A stretch of 64,000 bases of DNA from CBDBJK01 sp965206395 (GCA_965206395.1 CBDBJK010000037.1:62001-126000), one strand, 5' to 3'; positions 8,171 to 16,993 are shown, counted from the first letter of the stretch. Numbers and translations: made by a program. The notes: generated by a model from the sequence alone, not told the origin.

Positions 8171-10570
8171 ATGACTCTATTGTATCTGGCCGCTGCGTTC
8201 ATGGCAGGCGTCTTCCTGGCAGGACGCTACGGTCTGCCTTTGCCTGCGCTTGGCCTTTTCGTGATCGCCACGCTCATGCTAGGGGCATTGCTCGGCAGCA
8301 TGCGGCGCTCCGTGATGCCCGCGCTGCTCGTTCTCGCGTTGCTGTTGGGCATGCTCCGCGTTGAAGTATTCGAACGCGACCTGACTTCGACGTTGGCCGA
8401 ATACCACAGTCGTCAATCCCTTCAGGTGCGTGGCCTTGTCGTCAGCGATCCCGAACCTACGGGCGCATTCACTCGGTTTCGTCTAAGTGTCGAAAGCGTC
8501 AAGCAAGACGATGAATGGCTAGACGTTTCTGGCGACGCGCTGGTCACGCTGCGGGCGTCGTCCGCGCTTGCGCGCCTCCGCAATAGTCCGTACTTCCGTT
8601 ACGGCGACAGGCTGCTCCTGGAAGGCGCGCTTGAGGCTCCGCCTGTGCTGGAAGATTTCGACTATCCCTCGTATCTAGCGCGTCAGGGGATAGCCTCCGT
8701 GATGTCCTTCCCCGATTCCGAGCTTCTCGACGAAGGACAGGGCGCGCTGTTCTATCGCTGGCTCTACGGAACGCGGCGGCGCATCGCCGACTCTCTGGCA
8801 AGGCTGGTGCCGGAGCCGCAGGCGTCGATGGGTCAGGCACTGCTCCTGGGCATTAGGGACAACCTGCCGGAGGAACTGGTCGAGGACTTCCGAGAGACTG
8901 GCACGTCTCACATACTGGCTATATCAGGGCTGCACGTGGGCATCCTCCTCGGCATAAGCCTCATCGCAAGCCAGTGGCTTCTGGGGCGTCGCCGCCATTT
9001 TTACCTGCTGCTGCCATTAATCCTGATGTGGCTGTACGCCCTCGTCTCCGGCATGTCGCCCTCGGTGACGAGGGCCGCCATCATGGGAAGTGTCTATCTC
9101 GTCGCATTGCTATTAGGACGACCTCGCAGTGTGCTGGCCGCCGCCGTCATGGTCGGCGTCAGCCCGAACGTGTTATCAAGCGTGTCCTTTCAGCTTAGCT
9201 TCGCGGCGATGGTAGGTATTACGTTCATAGCGTCGTCACAGAGAGACCGTTTGTGGATAATTCAGATGAAGCCTGCTACGCTTATGACTTGGCTGGTCGG
9301 CGCTATAGTAGTGACCATCGCAGCCACGCTTGCGACTCTACCCTTGCTCGCCTTCTACTTCGAGCGGGTCTCGCTCGTCGGGATACTCGCCACGCTTCTG
9401 GTTATGCCTGCTCTACCTCTGGCGCTTGCCGCTCACGCAGTCACGGGAATCCTCAGCTTGATCTGGATTTGGCCCGCGCAATTCTTCGGCTGGATAGCGT
9501 GGGCGGCGACAGCGTACATCACAGGCGTGGTTGGCCTTATCGCCCGTTTTCCCGTTGCGTCTGTGGAGATTGGCTGGGTGTCGTCCACAATGGTCTGGGT
9601 GTACTATGGCCTGCTCGTTCTGTTTTTCGCAAGGAAGACTCTGCGACGCGCCGTGAGTTGGGTCGTGGAGAGCGTCCGGGGCCTTTCATCGTTGCCGCTT
9701 GCCGGTAAAAGCGTCTCCTGGTGGATTCTCGCCCCTGTAATCTCGGTAGCCGTCATGTCCTGGATAGCCGCACTATCTCTGCCGGATTCGAGGCTGCACG
9801 TTGTATTCATAGACGTGGGACAGGGCGACGCCGCGTTCATTACGACTCCAGACGGCCATCAGATAGTGGTGGACGGCGGCCCTGACCCGCTGGAGCCTGT
9901 TCGCTTTCTTGGGGAAAACATGCCCTTTCGAGATCGAACTATCGATCTGGTAGTCCTGACCCATGCTCACGGCGACCATGTGAACGGCTTGATAGAGGCG
10001 TTACGTCAGTACGATGTGCGGCGAGTGCTTGAGCGTGATTTCGACTACGACAGTCCTTTCTACGAGGCGTGGCGTCTGGCGGTGGAGAACGAGGGCGCTG
10101 AGGTCGTACAGGCGCAGTCCGGGCAGGTCATCGCCTTTGGAGATGGCGTGTCGCTGGAAGTCGTCAGCCCGCCGTCAAGACTGCTCCGAGGCACGCCATC
10201 GGACGTGGACAACGCTTCGGTAGTCGTGAGGCTCGTCTACGGCGAAATCAGCTTTCTGCTGACCGGCGATATGTTCCGCGAGGCCGAGGCTATGCTTGTG
10301 GTCCGTGACGCTCTTATCGATGCAGACGTGCTGAAGGTAGGTCATCACGGCAGCCGCACATCAACGTCGTCGGCCTTCCTCGACGCGGTGAGTCCCGCCA
10401 TAGCTGTCGTGTCGGCGGGCAAAGACAACAGCTTCGGCCACCCGCACCTGGAGACTGTCGAAAATCTGCAAAACCACGTGTCCGAAGAAATGTTATTCTT
10501 GACTATGGACACAAGCACAATCGAGTTCGTCACGGACGGCAAACATTTAGAAGTTAAGACCGAACAGTGA
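8171..10570 (+). CDS. comEC: ComEC/Rec2 DNA uptake channel
   Basis: 799-residue inner-membrane channel that moves single-stranded DNA into the cytoplasm during transformation. Domains in order: two N-terminal helices and an OB-like DUF4131 region (about 1-180), the Competence domain with many membrane helices (about 215-490, e.g. TSHILAISGLHVGILLG), and a C-terminal metallo-beta-lactamase domain (about 540-790) with THAHGDHVNGL and VGHHGSRTSTS metal sites plus VFIDVGQGDA. All expected parts are present, so it looks intact although comEA beside it carries an IS. ATG lies 8 bases after the mscS stop; the stop TGA overlaps the start of the LuxR gene. Confidence 0.96.
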   Translation: MTLLYLAAAFMAGVFLAGRYGLPLPALGLFVIATLMLGALLGSMRRSVMPALLVLALLLGMLRVEVFERDLTSTLAEYHSRQSLQVRGLVVSDPEPTGAFTRFRLSVESVKQDDEWLDVSGDALVTLRASSALARLRNSPYFRYGDRLLLEGALEAPPVLEDFDYPSYLARQGIASVMSFPDSELLDEGQGALFYRWLYGTRRRIADSLARLVPEPQASMGQALLLGIRDNLPEELVEDFRETGTSHILAISGLHVGILLGISLIASQWLLGRRRHFYLLLPLILMWLYALVSGMSPSVTRAAIMGSVYLVALLLGRPRSVLAAAVMVGVSPNVLSSVSFQLSFAAMVGITFIASSQRDRLWIIQMKPATLMTWLVGAIVVTIAATLATLPLLAFYFERVSLVGILATLLVMPALPLALAAHAVTGILSLIWIWPAQFFGWIAWAATAYITGVVGLIARFPVASVEIGWVSSTMVWVYYGLLVLFFARKTLRRAVSWVVESVRGLSSLPLAGKSVSWWILAPVISVAVMSWIAALSLPDSRLHVVFIDVGQGDAAFITTPDGHQIVVDGGPDPLEPVRFLGENMPFRDRTIDLVVLTHAHGDHVNGLIEALRQYDVRRVLERDFDYDSPFYEAWRLAVENEGAEVVQAQSGQVIAFGDGVSLEVVSPPSRLLRGTPSDVDNASVVVRLVYGEISFLLTGDMFREAEAMLVVRDALIDADVLKVGHHGSRTSTSSAFLDAVSPAIAVVSAGKDNSFGHPHLETVENLQNHVSEEMLFLTMDTSTIEFVTDGKHLEVKTEQ

Positions 10571-11229
10571 TGTCGAACATTGGATACACCACATCCTTGG
10601 CGCATGACGATCTGCGTGTGCTTGTTGTCGCGGGCGACCCGCTGGCGCGCGCTGGCCTGGCGACGCTGCTCGCGAATCAGCCTGGCTGCGAAGTCGTCGG
10701 CCAGCTTGCGAGCGACGCTGAATTGCTGAATGCCCTGGATATCTATCGCCCCGACGTACTCGTTTGGGATTTGGGTTGGGAGCCATCACAGGCATTGGAT
10801 GTCATGTCGGACCTGCGAGAAGACGGACTCCCGCCAATTGTCGCCCTGCTTTCCGACAATTCATATGCTTCCGAAGCCCGATCTGCCGGAGCGCCCGGCC
10901 TGCTGCCTCGCGACGCCGCCCCCGATATGCTGACAGCCGCCTTGATTGCCGTCGCTCAGGGCCTCGTAACGCTGCATCCTGGAATGGCAGCTATTCCCGT
11001 TCCGAGGGAGCAAACTCCTGCGCCCTCAAGCGTCGAGTTGACTCCGCGTGAGCATCAGGTTCTGCGTCTCATGGCTGAGGGCCTGACAAACAAATCCATC
11101 GCATTCAATCTCGACATCAGCGAGCATACCGTCAAGTTTCACGTCAACGCGATTCTCAGCAAGCTGAACGCGCAGAGCCGCACCGAGGCCGTCATGCAGG
11201 CCACTCGGCTAGGTCTCATCCCTCTGTAG
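10570..11229 (+). CDS. LuxR/NarL-type response regulator with degenerate receiver
   Basis: 219 residues from an ATG whose first base is the last base of the comEC TGA; a GTG one codon earlier is the alternative. Receiver-like domain (about 12-130) followed by a LuxR DNA-binding domain (VELTPREHQVLRLMAEGL ... ISEHTVKFHVNAILSKL). The receiver keeps an Asp in VLVWDLGW at the phospho-acceptor place, but has only one acid (VVAGDP) where two bind Mg2+, and the conserved Lys is replaced by Arg (GLLPRDA). It may work without phosphorylation. Coupling to comEC suggests a role in competence or envelope control; that is inference. No sensor kinase lies nearby. Confidence 0.88.
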   Translation: MSNIGYTTSLAHDDLRVLVVAGDPLARAGLATLLANQPGCEVVGQLASDAELLNALDIYRPDVLVWDLGWEPSQALDVMSDLREDGLPPIVALLSDNSYASEARSAGAPGLLPRDAAPDMLTAALIAVAQGLVTLHPGMAAIPVPREQTPAPSSVELTPREHQVLRLMAEGLTNKSIAFNLDISEHTVKFHVNAILSKLNAQSRTEAVMQATRLGLIPL

Positions 11230-11289
11230 CCTAGCCATTCTTCCAGGCCGCTTCCCACCCAAACTGCCTATACGCACGCCCTTCCGACA

Positions 11290-11319
11290 TTGGTACATTG
11301 AATGTGGGCACTTTATACA
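11290..11319 (+). promoter_or_regulatory. sigma70-like promoter before the first protease gene
   Basis: TTGGTA at 11290-11295 and TATACA at 11314-11319 with an 18-base spacer, 35 bases upstream of the ATG at 11354, which has AAAGGAGAG as its ribosome binding site. Confidence 0.5.
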
Positions 11320-11353
11320 AGCCACAAAATAGTATGTATCAAAGGAGAGAAAA

Positions 11354-12264
11354 ATGACAGGAGTTCTAACAAATATATCCAACGAGCTAGCGGACACAGT
11401 AGAAAAGGCCGGTAACTGCATCGCGCGCATCGAGGCCAGAAGGCGTATGCCAGCCAGCGGAATTATCTGGTCGCCCGATGGCGTAATCGTAACCAGCCAC
11501 CACGTTGTGGAGCAGGACGACACTCGCGTCTCCTTGATATCAAGATCGGCCTTCCCGACGGTCAGACCATGGCGGCTACGCTCGTGGGCCGCGACCCGAC
11601 GACTGACATAGCCGTGCTTCGCGCTCAGGCCACGGGCCTTACTCCGCCGACGTGGGCGTCAAACGACGATCTTCGGGTAGGACATCTTGTATTGGGTCTG
11701 GGAAGGCCAGGCCAGACTGTTCTCGCGACGCTTGGCATCGTTAGCGCGCTGGGCAAAAGCTGGCGCACGCCCGCAGGCGGTCATATGGATAGCTACCTTC
11801 AAACCGACATCGCCATGTACCCTGGGTTCTCCGGCGGCCCACTAGTGGACGCTGCGGGGCAGGTTCTTGGCATAAACACCTCGGCGTTGTTACGAGGAAT
11901 TAGCCTGACAATACCCACAGCGACGGTGCGTCAGGTTGTCGAGACTTTGCTTGCTAACGGAAAGGTTCGCAGAGGCTATCTGGGAATCGGCGCGGGGCCT
12001 GTGCGATTGCCAAAGGCGCTGGCGGAGAAGCTAGGCCAGGAAACGGGGCTGCTGCTGAACTCGGTAGAACAGGATAGCCCTGCCGAGCGTGGAGGGCTGG
12101 TGTTCGGCGACACTATCGTATCCGCGGATGGAGAGCCGGTGCGCCACATGGACGACCTGCTCGCACTCTTGAGCGGCGAACGTGTCGGCACAGAAGTTTC
12201 GGTGAAAATCGTGCGCGGCGGTCAGACGCAAGATGTGACCGTTACCATTGGCGAGCGCTCGTAA
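11354..12264 (+). pseudogene. HtrA/DegP-like serine protease with PDZ domain, frameshifted
   Basis: Two frames of one gene. The first (11354-11611) starts MTGVLTNISNELADTVEKAG and holds the catalytic His (VTSHHVVEQ). Near 11537 the homology moves to the -1 frame, where LDIKIGLPDGQTMAATLVG leads into the catalytic Asp (GRDPTTDIAVL), catalytic Ser (YPGFSGGPLVD) and a C-terminal PDZ domain (about the last 90 residues, GYLGIG ... SVEQDSPAERGGLVFGD). All three catalytic residues survive, so the lesion is recent or is a sequencing error. No signal peptide is visible, so it would be cytoplasmic. The next gene is a PDZ-less paralogue 11 bases downstream. Confidence 0.8.
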
Positions 12265-12275
12265 AGGAGTCCAAC

Positions 12276-12866
12276 ATGTCCAGTCTATTACAGCAATTGA
12301 ATTCGGAGCTATCGTCCGTAGTGGAGGGGGTCGGAAAAAGCCTGGTGCAGGTGCGCAATGGCAGAGGCGCGGGCGCGGGGACAATCTGGCACTCCGACGG
12401 TCTGATAATTACCAACGCTCACGTCGCCCAGAGCGAGTCCTTACAGGTAGTCCTGCCGGACGGCAACACGCTGCCCGCTCGCATTCTGGCCTACGACCAG
12501 GAGCTTGACCTTACCGCCCTGTCAGTAGAGGCCAAAGACCTGCCAGCCATCAGCCTGGGCGAGTCGAGCGCGTTGCATCCCGGACAACTCGTCGTGGCGA
12601 TGGGCCATCCCGGGGGCATAATGGGCGCGATTACGTCCGGCGTCGTTATCGGCGTTGGCGCGGAGCTACCCGACATGCGGCCGTCGGGACGGGAGTGGGT
12701 CGCGGTCAGCCTGCACTTGAGACCCGGCTACTCCGGCGGGCCGCTGCTCGACTCGGAGGGCCGTCTGGTAGGCATAAACACGATGATGACCGGCCCGGAC
12801 ATAGGCATGGCCGTGCCCGTACACGTCGTCAAGAGGTTCCTGAGGGAAAAACTGGGTTCGGCGTAG
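12276..12866 (+). CDS. trypsin-like serine protease without PDZ domain
   Basis: 196 residues; AAAGGAGT precedes the ATG. Chymotrypsin-fold protease with His in GLIITNAHVAQS, Asp in DQELDLTALSV and Ser in LRPGYSGGPLLDSEG. The N-terminus (SSLLQQLNSELSSVVEGVG) matches the start of the upstream HtrA-like gene, so the two are tandem duplicates; this copy lacks a PDZ domain and a signal peptide. With the neighbour frameshifted, this may be the only active copy. Substrate unknown. Confidence 0.88.
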   Translation: MSSLLQQLNSELSSVVEGVGKSLVQVRNGRGAGAGTIWHSDGLIITNAHVAQSESLQVVLPDGNTLPARILAYDQELDLTALSVEAKDLPAISLGESSALHPGQLVVAMGHPGGIMGAITSGVVIGVGAELPDMRPSGREWVAVSLHLRPGYSGGPLLDSEGRLVGINTMMTGPDIGMAVPVHVVKRFLREKLGSA

Positions 12867-12870
12867 TCTG

Positions 12871-12906
12871 CGTAGGGGCGTCCTTCCGCGGAAGGACGCC
12901 CCTACG
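12871..12906. terminator. bidirectional hairpin between convergent genes
   Basis: A perfect 36-bp palindrome (two 18-base arms, centre CCGCGG) followed by TATTTTC. It lies 4 bases after the protease stop and 17 before the end of the convergent hydrolase gene, so it can end both transcripts. Its core GTCCTTCCGCGGAAGGAC resembles parts of the dispersed hairpin repeats at 16880 and 20710. Confidence 0.75.
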
Positions 12907-12923
12907 TATTTTCGTAGATATGC

Positions 12924-13697
12924 CTAATCCGCCGCGACGGCCTTTTCGCTGACTCCTGCCAAAAACTTCGTTGCGTGAGGCAGCACAAGGTCGCTGCGCT
13001 GGTTGGCCTCGCCGTGGTCTAGACCTGGCATGGAGAAAAAGGTCGAGTTGGGTATGCGCGACGCGGCGTCTTTGGAGCCTTCGAAGAACGCGTCGGCTTC
13101 GCCGGCGAAGAGCAGGCAGGGCATTGCCATGCTTGCCAGGACATCCTCGGTGCCGGGCCAGTGCTGTGTTTTGTCAAGTGCGGCAGCCAGGGCATCGCCG
13201 TCGTTGGTTAGCAAGCGAGCCTTGCGCTCCGGGTCTGGCTGTGGATCCATCGACGCGATGTATGCCTCTATTCCCTGCTTCAGAACCTTGATTCGCTGTC
13301 CGAAGTCGCTGGCGTCCCGCTTGTACGGGTGCATACCGCCCAGAATAAGCGAGTGGAAGCGTTCAGGCGCGCGCTTGGCAAGCTCGAAGCCTATCTGTCC
13401 ACCCATTGAGTAGCCCCAGTAGTGTGCTTTGCTGACGCCTTCAGCGTCCATCACGGCGAGAACGTCGCCCACCCTGATCTTCATGTCGTAGGCTTCAGGG
13501 TCGTGAGGTTTGTCGCTTGCTCCATGACCTCTTGAATCGATCATAATGAGCTTGTAATCGCCCTTCAATGCATCCACGTATCCGTTGTCGCGCCAACTCA
13601 GCAAGCTGCTGCTGAAGCCGTGCTGAAGCACAAGCGGCGTTCCTTCTCCCTCCACCTCGTAATGAATGCGCACTCCGTTATTGGCTGTGTATGGCAT
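12924..13697 (-). CDS. alpha/beta hydrolase
   Basis: 257 residues; ATG after CAGGAGGTATT. Alpha/beta hydrolase fold with oxyanion HGFSSSLLSW, nucleophile elbow GYSMGG (Ser about residue 99), acid in FAGEADAFFE and catalytic His in MPGLDHGEAN. No signal peptide. Natural substrate unknown; the family includes esterases and enol-lactone or epoxide hydrolases. It is a paralogue of the next gene upstream (same MPY..NNGVRIHYEVEG start), and both follow a putative cyclase gene, suggesting a small catabolic operon. Confidence 0.9.
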   Translation of the reverse strand: MPYTANNGVRIHYEVEGEGTPLVLQHGFSSSLLSWRDNGYVDALKGDYKLIMIDSRGHGASDKPHDPEAYDMKIRVGDVLAVMDAEGVSKAHYWGYSMGGQIGFELAKRAPERFHSLILGGMHPYKRDASDFGQRIKVLKQGIEAYIASMDPQPDPERKARLLTNDGDALAAALDKTQHWPGTEDVLASMAMPCLLFAGEADAFFEGSKDAASRIPNSTFFSMPGLDHGEANQRSDLVLPHATKFLAGVSEKAVAAD

Positions 13698-13721
13698 TTT
13701 GAATACCTCCTGTATTGATAG

Positions 13722-14486
13722 TTAGCTCGCTGCTCCTACTCCCTGGACAACTGCGCTCAAGAACTTGTTAACATGAGGTAGCACAAGGTCGCTTCTTAAC
13801 CATCCCTGGTAGTGATCTAGTCCGGGCAAAGTCACGAAGGTTGCATTGGGCATGAGCGCTACGCCCTTCTTTATTTCTTGATAACTCTCATCAGCATCGG
13901 TTGCATAAACTAGGCATGGCATCGTCATGCCCGACAATACGTCATCCATAGCTGGTCGGTCTTGTTGGCAAGCGATCAGGGCTTGTGCATCGTTTGCTAA
14001 AGTTATTGCCCTGTCGTTAGCAGGTAAGGGGCCAAAGTTTTCCTCGAGGAAGGCAACGTAGGCCTCCATGCCTTTACTGAGTTGCTGTCTTTGGGCCTCG
14101 AAGCTCCGTGCATATGCGTGAGCGCCTCCGATGATTAACGAGTAAAAACGCTCTGACACATATTTAGCGACCCCGTAGCCTAACCATCCACCCATCGAGT
14201 AGCCCAGGTAGTGGGACTTGGTAATGTTCAAGTCATCTAGGACAGCGACCATGTCTCCCACTCTCAGTTCCAGGTCATAAGACTCTGTGTCGTGTGGCTT
14301 GTCACTATGCCCAAATCCTCTGCCATCTATCAAAATGAGTTGATATTCCTTTTCAAGTGGTTCTACGTAGTCACTGTCGTACCAGTCTTGCAAGCTGCCG
14401 GTACCTCCGTGCTGAAGCACAAGCGGCGGCCCGTTTCCTTCTACCTCGTAATGAATGCGTACCCCGTTATTGTCTGCGTATGGCAT
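13722..14486 (-). CDS. alpha/beta hydrolase, paralogue of the adjacent gene
   Basis: 254 residues; GAGGAGG lies upstream of the ATG. Oxyanion HGGTGSLQDW, nucleophile GYSMGG, acid region YATDADESY, catalytic His in LPGLDHYQGW. Close in layout to the 12924-13697 gene but more AT-rich at third positions, so the pair may be an old duplication or one copy may have been imported. Lies 24 bases upstream of its paralogue and 27 bases after the cyclase-family gene, all on the minus strand. Substrate not predictable. Confidence 0.9.
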   Translation of the reverse strand: MPYADNNGVRIHYEVEGNGPPLVLQHGGTGSLQDWYDSDYVEPLEKEYQLILIDGRGFGHSDKPHDTESYDLELRVGDMVAVLDDLNITKSHYLGYSMGGWLGYGVAKYVSERFYSLIIGGAHAYARSFEAQRQQLSKGMEAYVAFLEENFGPLPANDRAITLANDAQALIACQQDRPAMDDVLSGMTMPCLVYATDADESYQEIKKGVALMPNATFVTLPGLDHYQGWLRSDLVLPHVNKFLSAVVQGVGAAS

Positions 14487-14513
14487 TTCTGAAAGCCTCC
14501 TCTGTTGATAGGA

Positions 14514-15434
14514 CTAGAACACGGCTATCGGATTCACCGGTGAGCCTGTGCCGTTGTGGATGCGGAGCGGACTAAGCGTCATGAGAAACTCCCACCTGTT
14601 CAACTCAGCGCATGTCTGGGACAAGTCCTCAAGGTTAGCGTTGTCCAACAGCCACAGACCCATTGCGACGATGCCAATGTTGTGTATGGGAAGCCTGAAG
14701 TCCGTGTATCCGCTTGGCGATGGGTCGTTAGGCGTGTCCGACCCTAACACGGCTACCCCACGATCGTGAAGCCGGGGCAAAAGAGCCGCTTGAGGGCCGG
14801 GGCCGCCATCGCCAGTTGGCCCCAGCGTGAGACGACGCTTGTAGTTCCCCGTGCGAATGAGCAGGATGTCGCCTTCCTCTACGCGAATTCCTGCCGCCTT
14901 CTCAGCGGCTTCCAGGTCTTCGGGCATGACGCCTTCTCCTGGTTCCATCCAATCAACACCACGCAAGCGTGCGATGTCCAAAAGCACGCCACGACTCACG
15001 ACGCCATTGTGAAGAAGTTCGATAGATTCAACCGTCGCTCCCTCCCGTGACTTGACCAGGCTTGCGGGATGGCCATTATACATCTTCCCGTCCCAGAACA
15101 TGTGGCATATACTGTCGAGGTGCGTGACCGTAGAGCCATGATAGGCCACGCCGAAGAAGTCCATTGAACCGCCCGCTCCAGGATGGTCGGCGTCCTCCCC
15201 GCTACCCATCATGAAGTGAAGGAAAGGTATCCTCATGTCAACAGAAGGCTCGGCTACAAGCGGGCGGGCGCAGGTTACCGAGCGACCCTGCTGCACCAGG
15301 GCAGCGGCTTTGGCGGTCTTTTCAGGCGTGAGCAGATTCAGAGTGCCTAGCTCGTCGTCTTGTCCCCAGCGTCCCCAGTTGCTCAGCTTGTCGATGTAGC
15401 CGCGCAACTCTGTTTCAGTCGGCTTTGTGGTCAT
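14514..15434 (-). CDS. cyclase family protein (kynurenine formamidase-like metal hydrolase)
   Basis: 306 residues, ATG after GAGGAGGCAAC. Putative cyclase fold (PF04199): the signature metal-binding run THLDSICHMFWDG carries the HxDxxxH ligands at about residue 105, and AYHG and DILLIRTGNY fit the family core. Members hydrolyse amides or lactones (N-formylkynurenine, isatin) or act in polyketide cyclisation. No tryptophan-pathway gene is near, so the substrate is open; two esterase-like hydrolases follow in the same operon. Full length for the larger bacterial subgroup. Confidence 0.9.
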   Translation of the reverse strand: MTTKPTETELRGYIDKLSNWGRWGQDDELGTLNLLTPEKTAKAAALVQQGRSVTCARPLVAEPSVDMRIPFLHFMMGSGEDADHPGAGGSMDFFGVAYHGSTVTHLDSICHMFWDGKMYNGHPASLVKSREGATVESIELLHNGVVSRGVLLDIARLRGVDWMEPGEGVMPEDLEAAEKAAGIRVEEGDILLIRTGNYKRRLTLGPTGDGGPGPQAALLPRLHDRGVAVLGSDTPNDPSPSGYTDFRLPIHNIGIVAMGLWLLDNANLEDLSQTCAELNRWEFLMTLSPLRIHNGTGSPVNPIAVF

Positions 15435-15566
15435 TTGTTGCCTCCTCGATGATGGTCAGTATCCGAACGCATATTATCATCATGCGCGGCACAGGGCCAT
15501 ACGTCGGATAGGATTCCGTTCGCTTCACAGGGAAGTCGCGGCGATGTGTTTGGCGGACGGAATAAC

Positions 15567-15650
15567 CTCACCCCCATGCCGTTGAGGGCTTGATGTTGGT
15601 TTTCAGCGCCCCCTCTCCGTGCGACAGAGAGGGGGAACGAGGTTAGGCTT
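15567..15650 (+). repeat. dispersed hairpin repeat, copy 1
   Basis: Intergenic element: CCTCACCCC, then AGGGCTTGATGTTGG, then CCCCCTCTC and GAGAGGGGG arms round a 9-base loop, then GAGGTTAGG. The same blocks in the same order occur inverted at 20630-20745. The hairpin lies between the divergent cyclase and rph genes. Confidence 0.65.
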
Positions 15651-15695
15651 CTATGCTATACTCGCAGCCGACAACTTAACCGCAGAGGTCTGAAA

Positions 15696-16412
15696 TTGAC
15701 ACGAAATGACGGTCGCGCTCTCGATGCGCTAAGGCCGGTGAATATGACGCTTGGCGCTCAGGCTTACGCTGAAGGCTCGGTGATAATCGAGACGGGACAG
15801 ACTCGCGTGTTGTGCGCGGTCAGCGTCGAAGATCGAGTACCGCAGTTTCTTCGAGGCAAGGGCCAGGGCTGGGTCACGGCAGAGTATTCGATGCTGCCAC
15901 GTTCGACGCTGACCAGGACTCCAAGGTCGTCGGCCACTGGAGGGCGCACGCGCGAGATACAAAGGCTAATAGGTCGCTCATTAAGAGCAATCGTTGACAT
16001 GGAGAAGCTCGGAGCACGCACGCTTACCGTAGACTGCGACGTGCTTCAGGCCGACGGCGGCACACGCACCGCCGCAATAACCGGCGCTTTTGTTGCGCTT
16101 TACCAGGCTGTGTTGGGTATGCTGAAGCGCGACGACATCTCCGAGATGCCGATAAAAAGCGCCGTCGCCGCGACCAGCGTTGGAATCGTAGACGATCAGG
16201 TGATGCTTGATCTTTGCTACGAGGAGGACTTCCGCGCGGAGGTAGATTTCAACCTCGTGATGACCGACGAGGGCGAATTCGTGGAAGTTCAAGGCACTGC
16301 CGAGGGCAAGCCCTTCTCAAGAGAGTCGCTTAACTCCATCCTCACAGTGGCGGAAAAGGGAATTGAGCAGCTATTCCAGGCTCAGAAAGAGATTATCGAC
16401 AGCCTGAGATAG
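15696..16412 (+). CDS. rph: ribonuclease PH
   Basis: 238 residues, usual length, from a TTG start preceded by GCAGAGG. Phosphorolytic 3' exonuclease that trims tRNA 3' ends. N-terminal RNDGRALDALRP, then TRVLCAVSVEDRVP, the catalytic/phosphate region MLPRSTLTRTPR, RSLRAIVDME and the signature DCDVLQADGGTRTAAITG (about residues 111-128). C-terminal EVQGTAEGKPFSRE is intact. It stands alone between two hairpin-rich gaps; no rdgB follows. Confidence 0.96.
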   Translation: MTRNDGRALDALRPVNMTLGAQAYAEGSVIIETGQTRVLCAVSVEDRVPQFLRGKGQGWVTAEYSMLPRSTLTRTPRSSATGGRTREIQRLIGRSLRAIVDMEKLGARTLTVDCDVLQADGGTRTAAITGAFVALYQAVLGMLKRDDISEMPIKSAVAATSVGIVDDQVMLDLCYEEDFRAEVDFNLVMTDEGEFVEVQGTAEGKPFSRESLNSILTVAEKGIEQLFQAQKEIIDSLR

Positions 16413-16472
16413 GGGTTAGGGTTTAGGTGTTGGGGTCTTGAGTTCCCAAACCCTGAACCCCAGACCCTAAAC
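16413..16472. terminator. inverted repeat between rph and the small convergent gene
   Basis: GGGGTTAGGGTTTAGG (from 16412) pairs in part with CCCTAAACCCC (up to 16474), with GGTGTTGGGG and CCCAAACCCTGAACCCC in between, giving an alternative long stem. It may serve as a terminator for both convergent genes; no clear T-run is present on the rph side. Confidence 0.4.
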
Positions 16473-16667
16473 CCCGAAATAAAATCCAGGCTCTTCTTCC
16501 GCTTGGGGGAGGTTTTGGGAAATCAGGTAGATTCGTTCCGCCATTCCATCTATGGTGAGGTCGATTTCGCTGGCTCTCTCGGCTCCCCACAGTTCGACGG
16601 CCCGCTTCTTCATCGACAGGGCTAGTTCCTCTTCCGAGGCCATTGGCTGTGATTCAGACATGGACAT
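16467..16667 (-). CDS. small hypothetical protein, possibly AtzG-like amidase partner
   Basis: 66 residues. The ATG at 16667 has AAGGAG 6 bases upstream, so it is preferred to the longer open frame from 16736. Sequence is acidic and helical (SEEELALSMKKRAVELWG ... IDLTIDGMAERIYLISQNLP), ending QAEEEPGFYFGV. The short helical layout with an acidic EEPGF end recalls GatC/AtzG-type partners of amidases, but no amidase lies nearby and the likeness is weak. Convergent with rph; a copy of the same few words is repeated just after rph (16413-16470, GGGTTTAGG...CCCTAAACCCC), an inverted repeat that may end both transcripts. Confidence 0.6.
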   Translation of the reverse strand: MSMSESQPMASEEELALSMKKRAVELWGAERASEIDLTIDGMAERIYLISQNLPQAEEEPGFYFGV

Positions 16668-16800
16668 AGCGTCTCCTTGCGGGATAATTGAACTCTTGGG
16701 TTGAGGGTACGCAATGCTCATGGGGCTGTCAAGCACAGATAATGCAATCGCACTTTCCGCTTTCTGGTGCGATTCAGGGCTTGCCGAAGGCAGAATCGAA

Positions 16801-16830
16801 TTGACACTGGTTTTTGATAATAGGTATAAT
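16801..16830 (+). promoter_or_regulatory. consensus sigma70 promoter for the rpmH operon
   Basis: TTGACA (16801-16806) and TATAAT (16825-16830), both perfect, with an 18-base spacer. The rpmH ATG is at 16994, so the leader would be about 155 bases and would include the hairpin at 16882-16936. The gap 16668-16993 holds no gene. Confidence 0.8.
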
Positions 16831-16881
16831 CGATTGTACAGTTGGAGAAATTTTTCACGACATTCGGAATCCTATATTTAA

Positions 16882-16936
16882 AAGCCCTTCCCCGGAAGGA
16901 TGAGAACGCCCCCCTTGCGGAAGGCCTGATTTTATT
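16882..16936 (+). repeat. hairpin element with T-rich tail in the rpmH leader
   Basis: CCTTCCCCGGAAGG followed by GCCCCCCTTGCGGAAGG, then a T-rich tract (TTTTATTTTTT). The arms can pair in more than one way. It shares the TCCTTCCG/CGGAAGGA core with the dispersed repeats. Between promoter and rpmH it could act as an attenuator or processing site. Confidence 0.45.
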
Positions 16937-16993
16937 TTTTGGGAATTTATGTAACATCCATCGTCAATGATGGATGAGGATTGAAACAACCAA

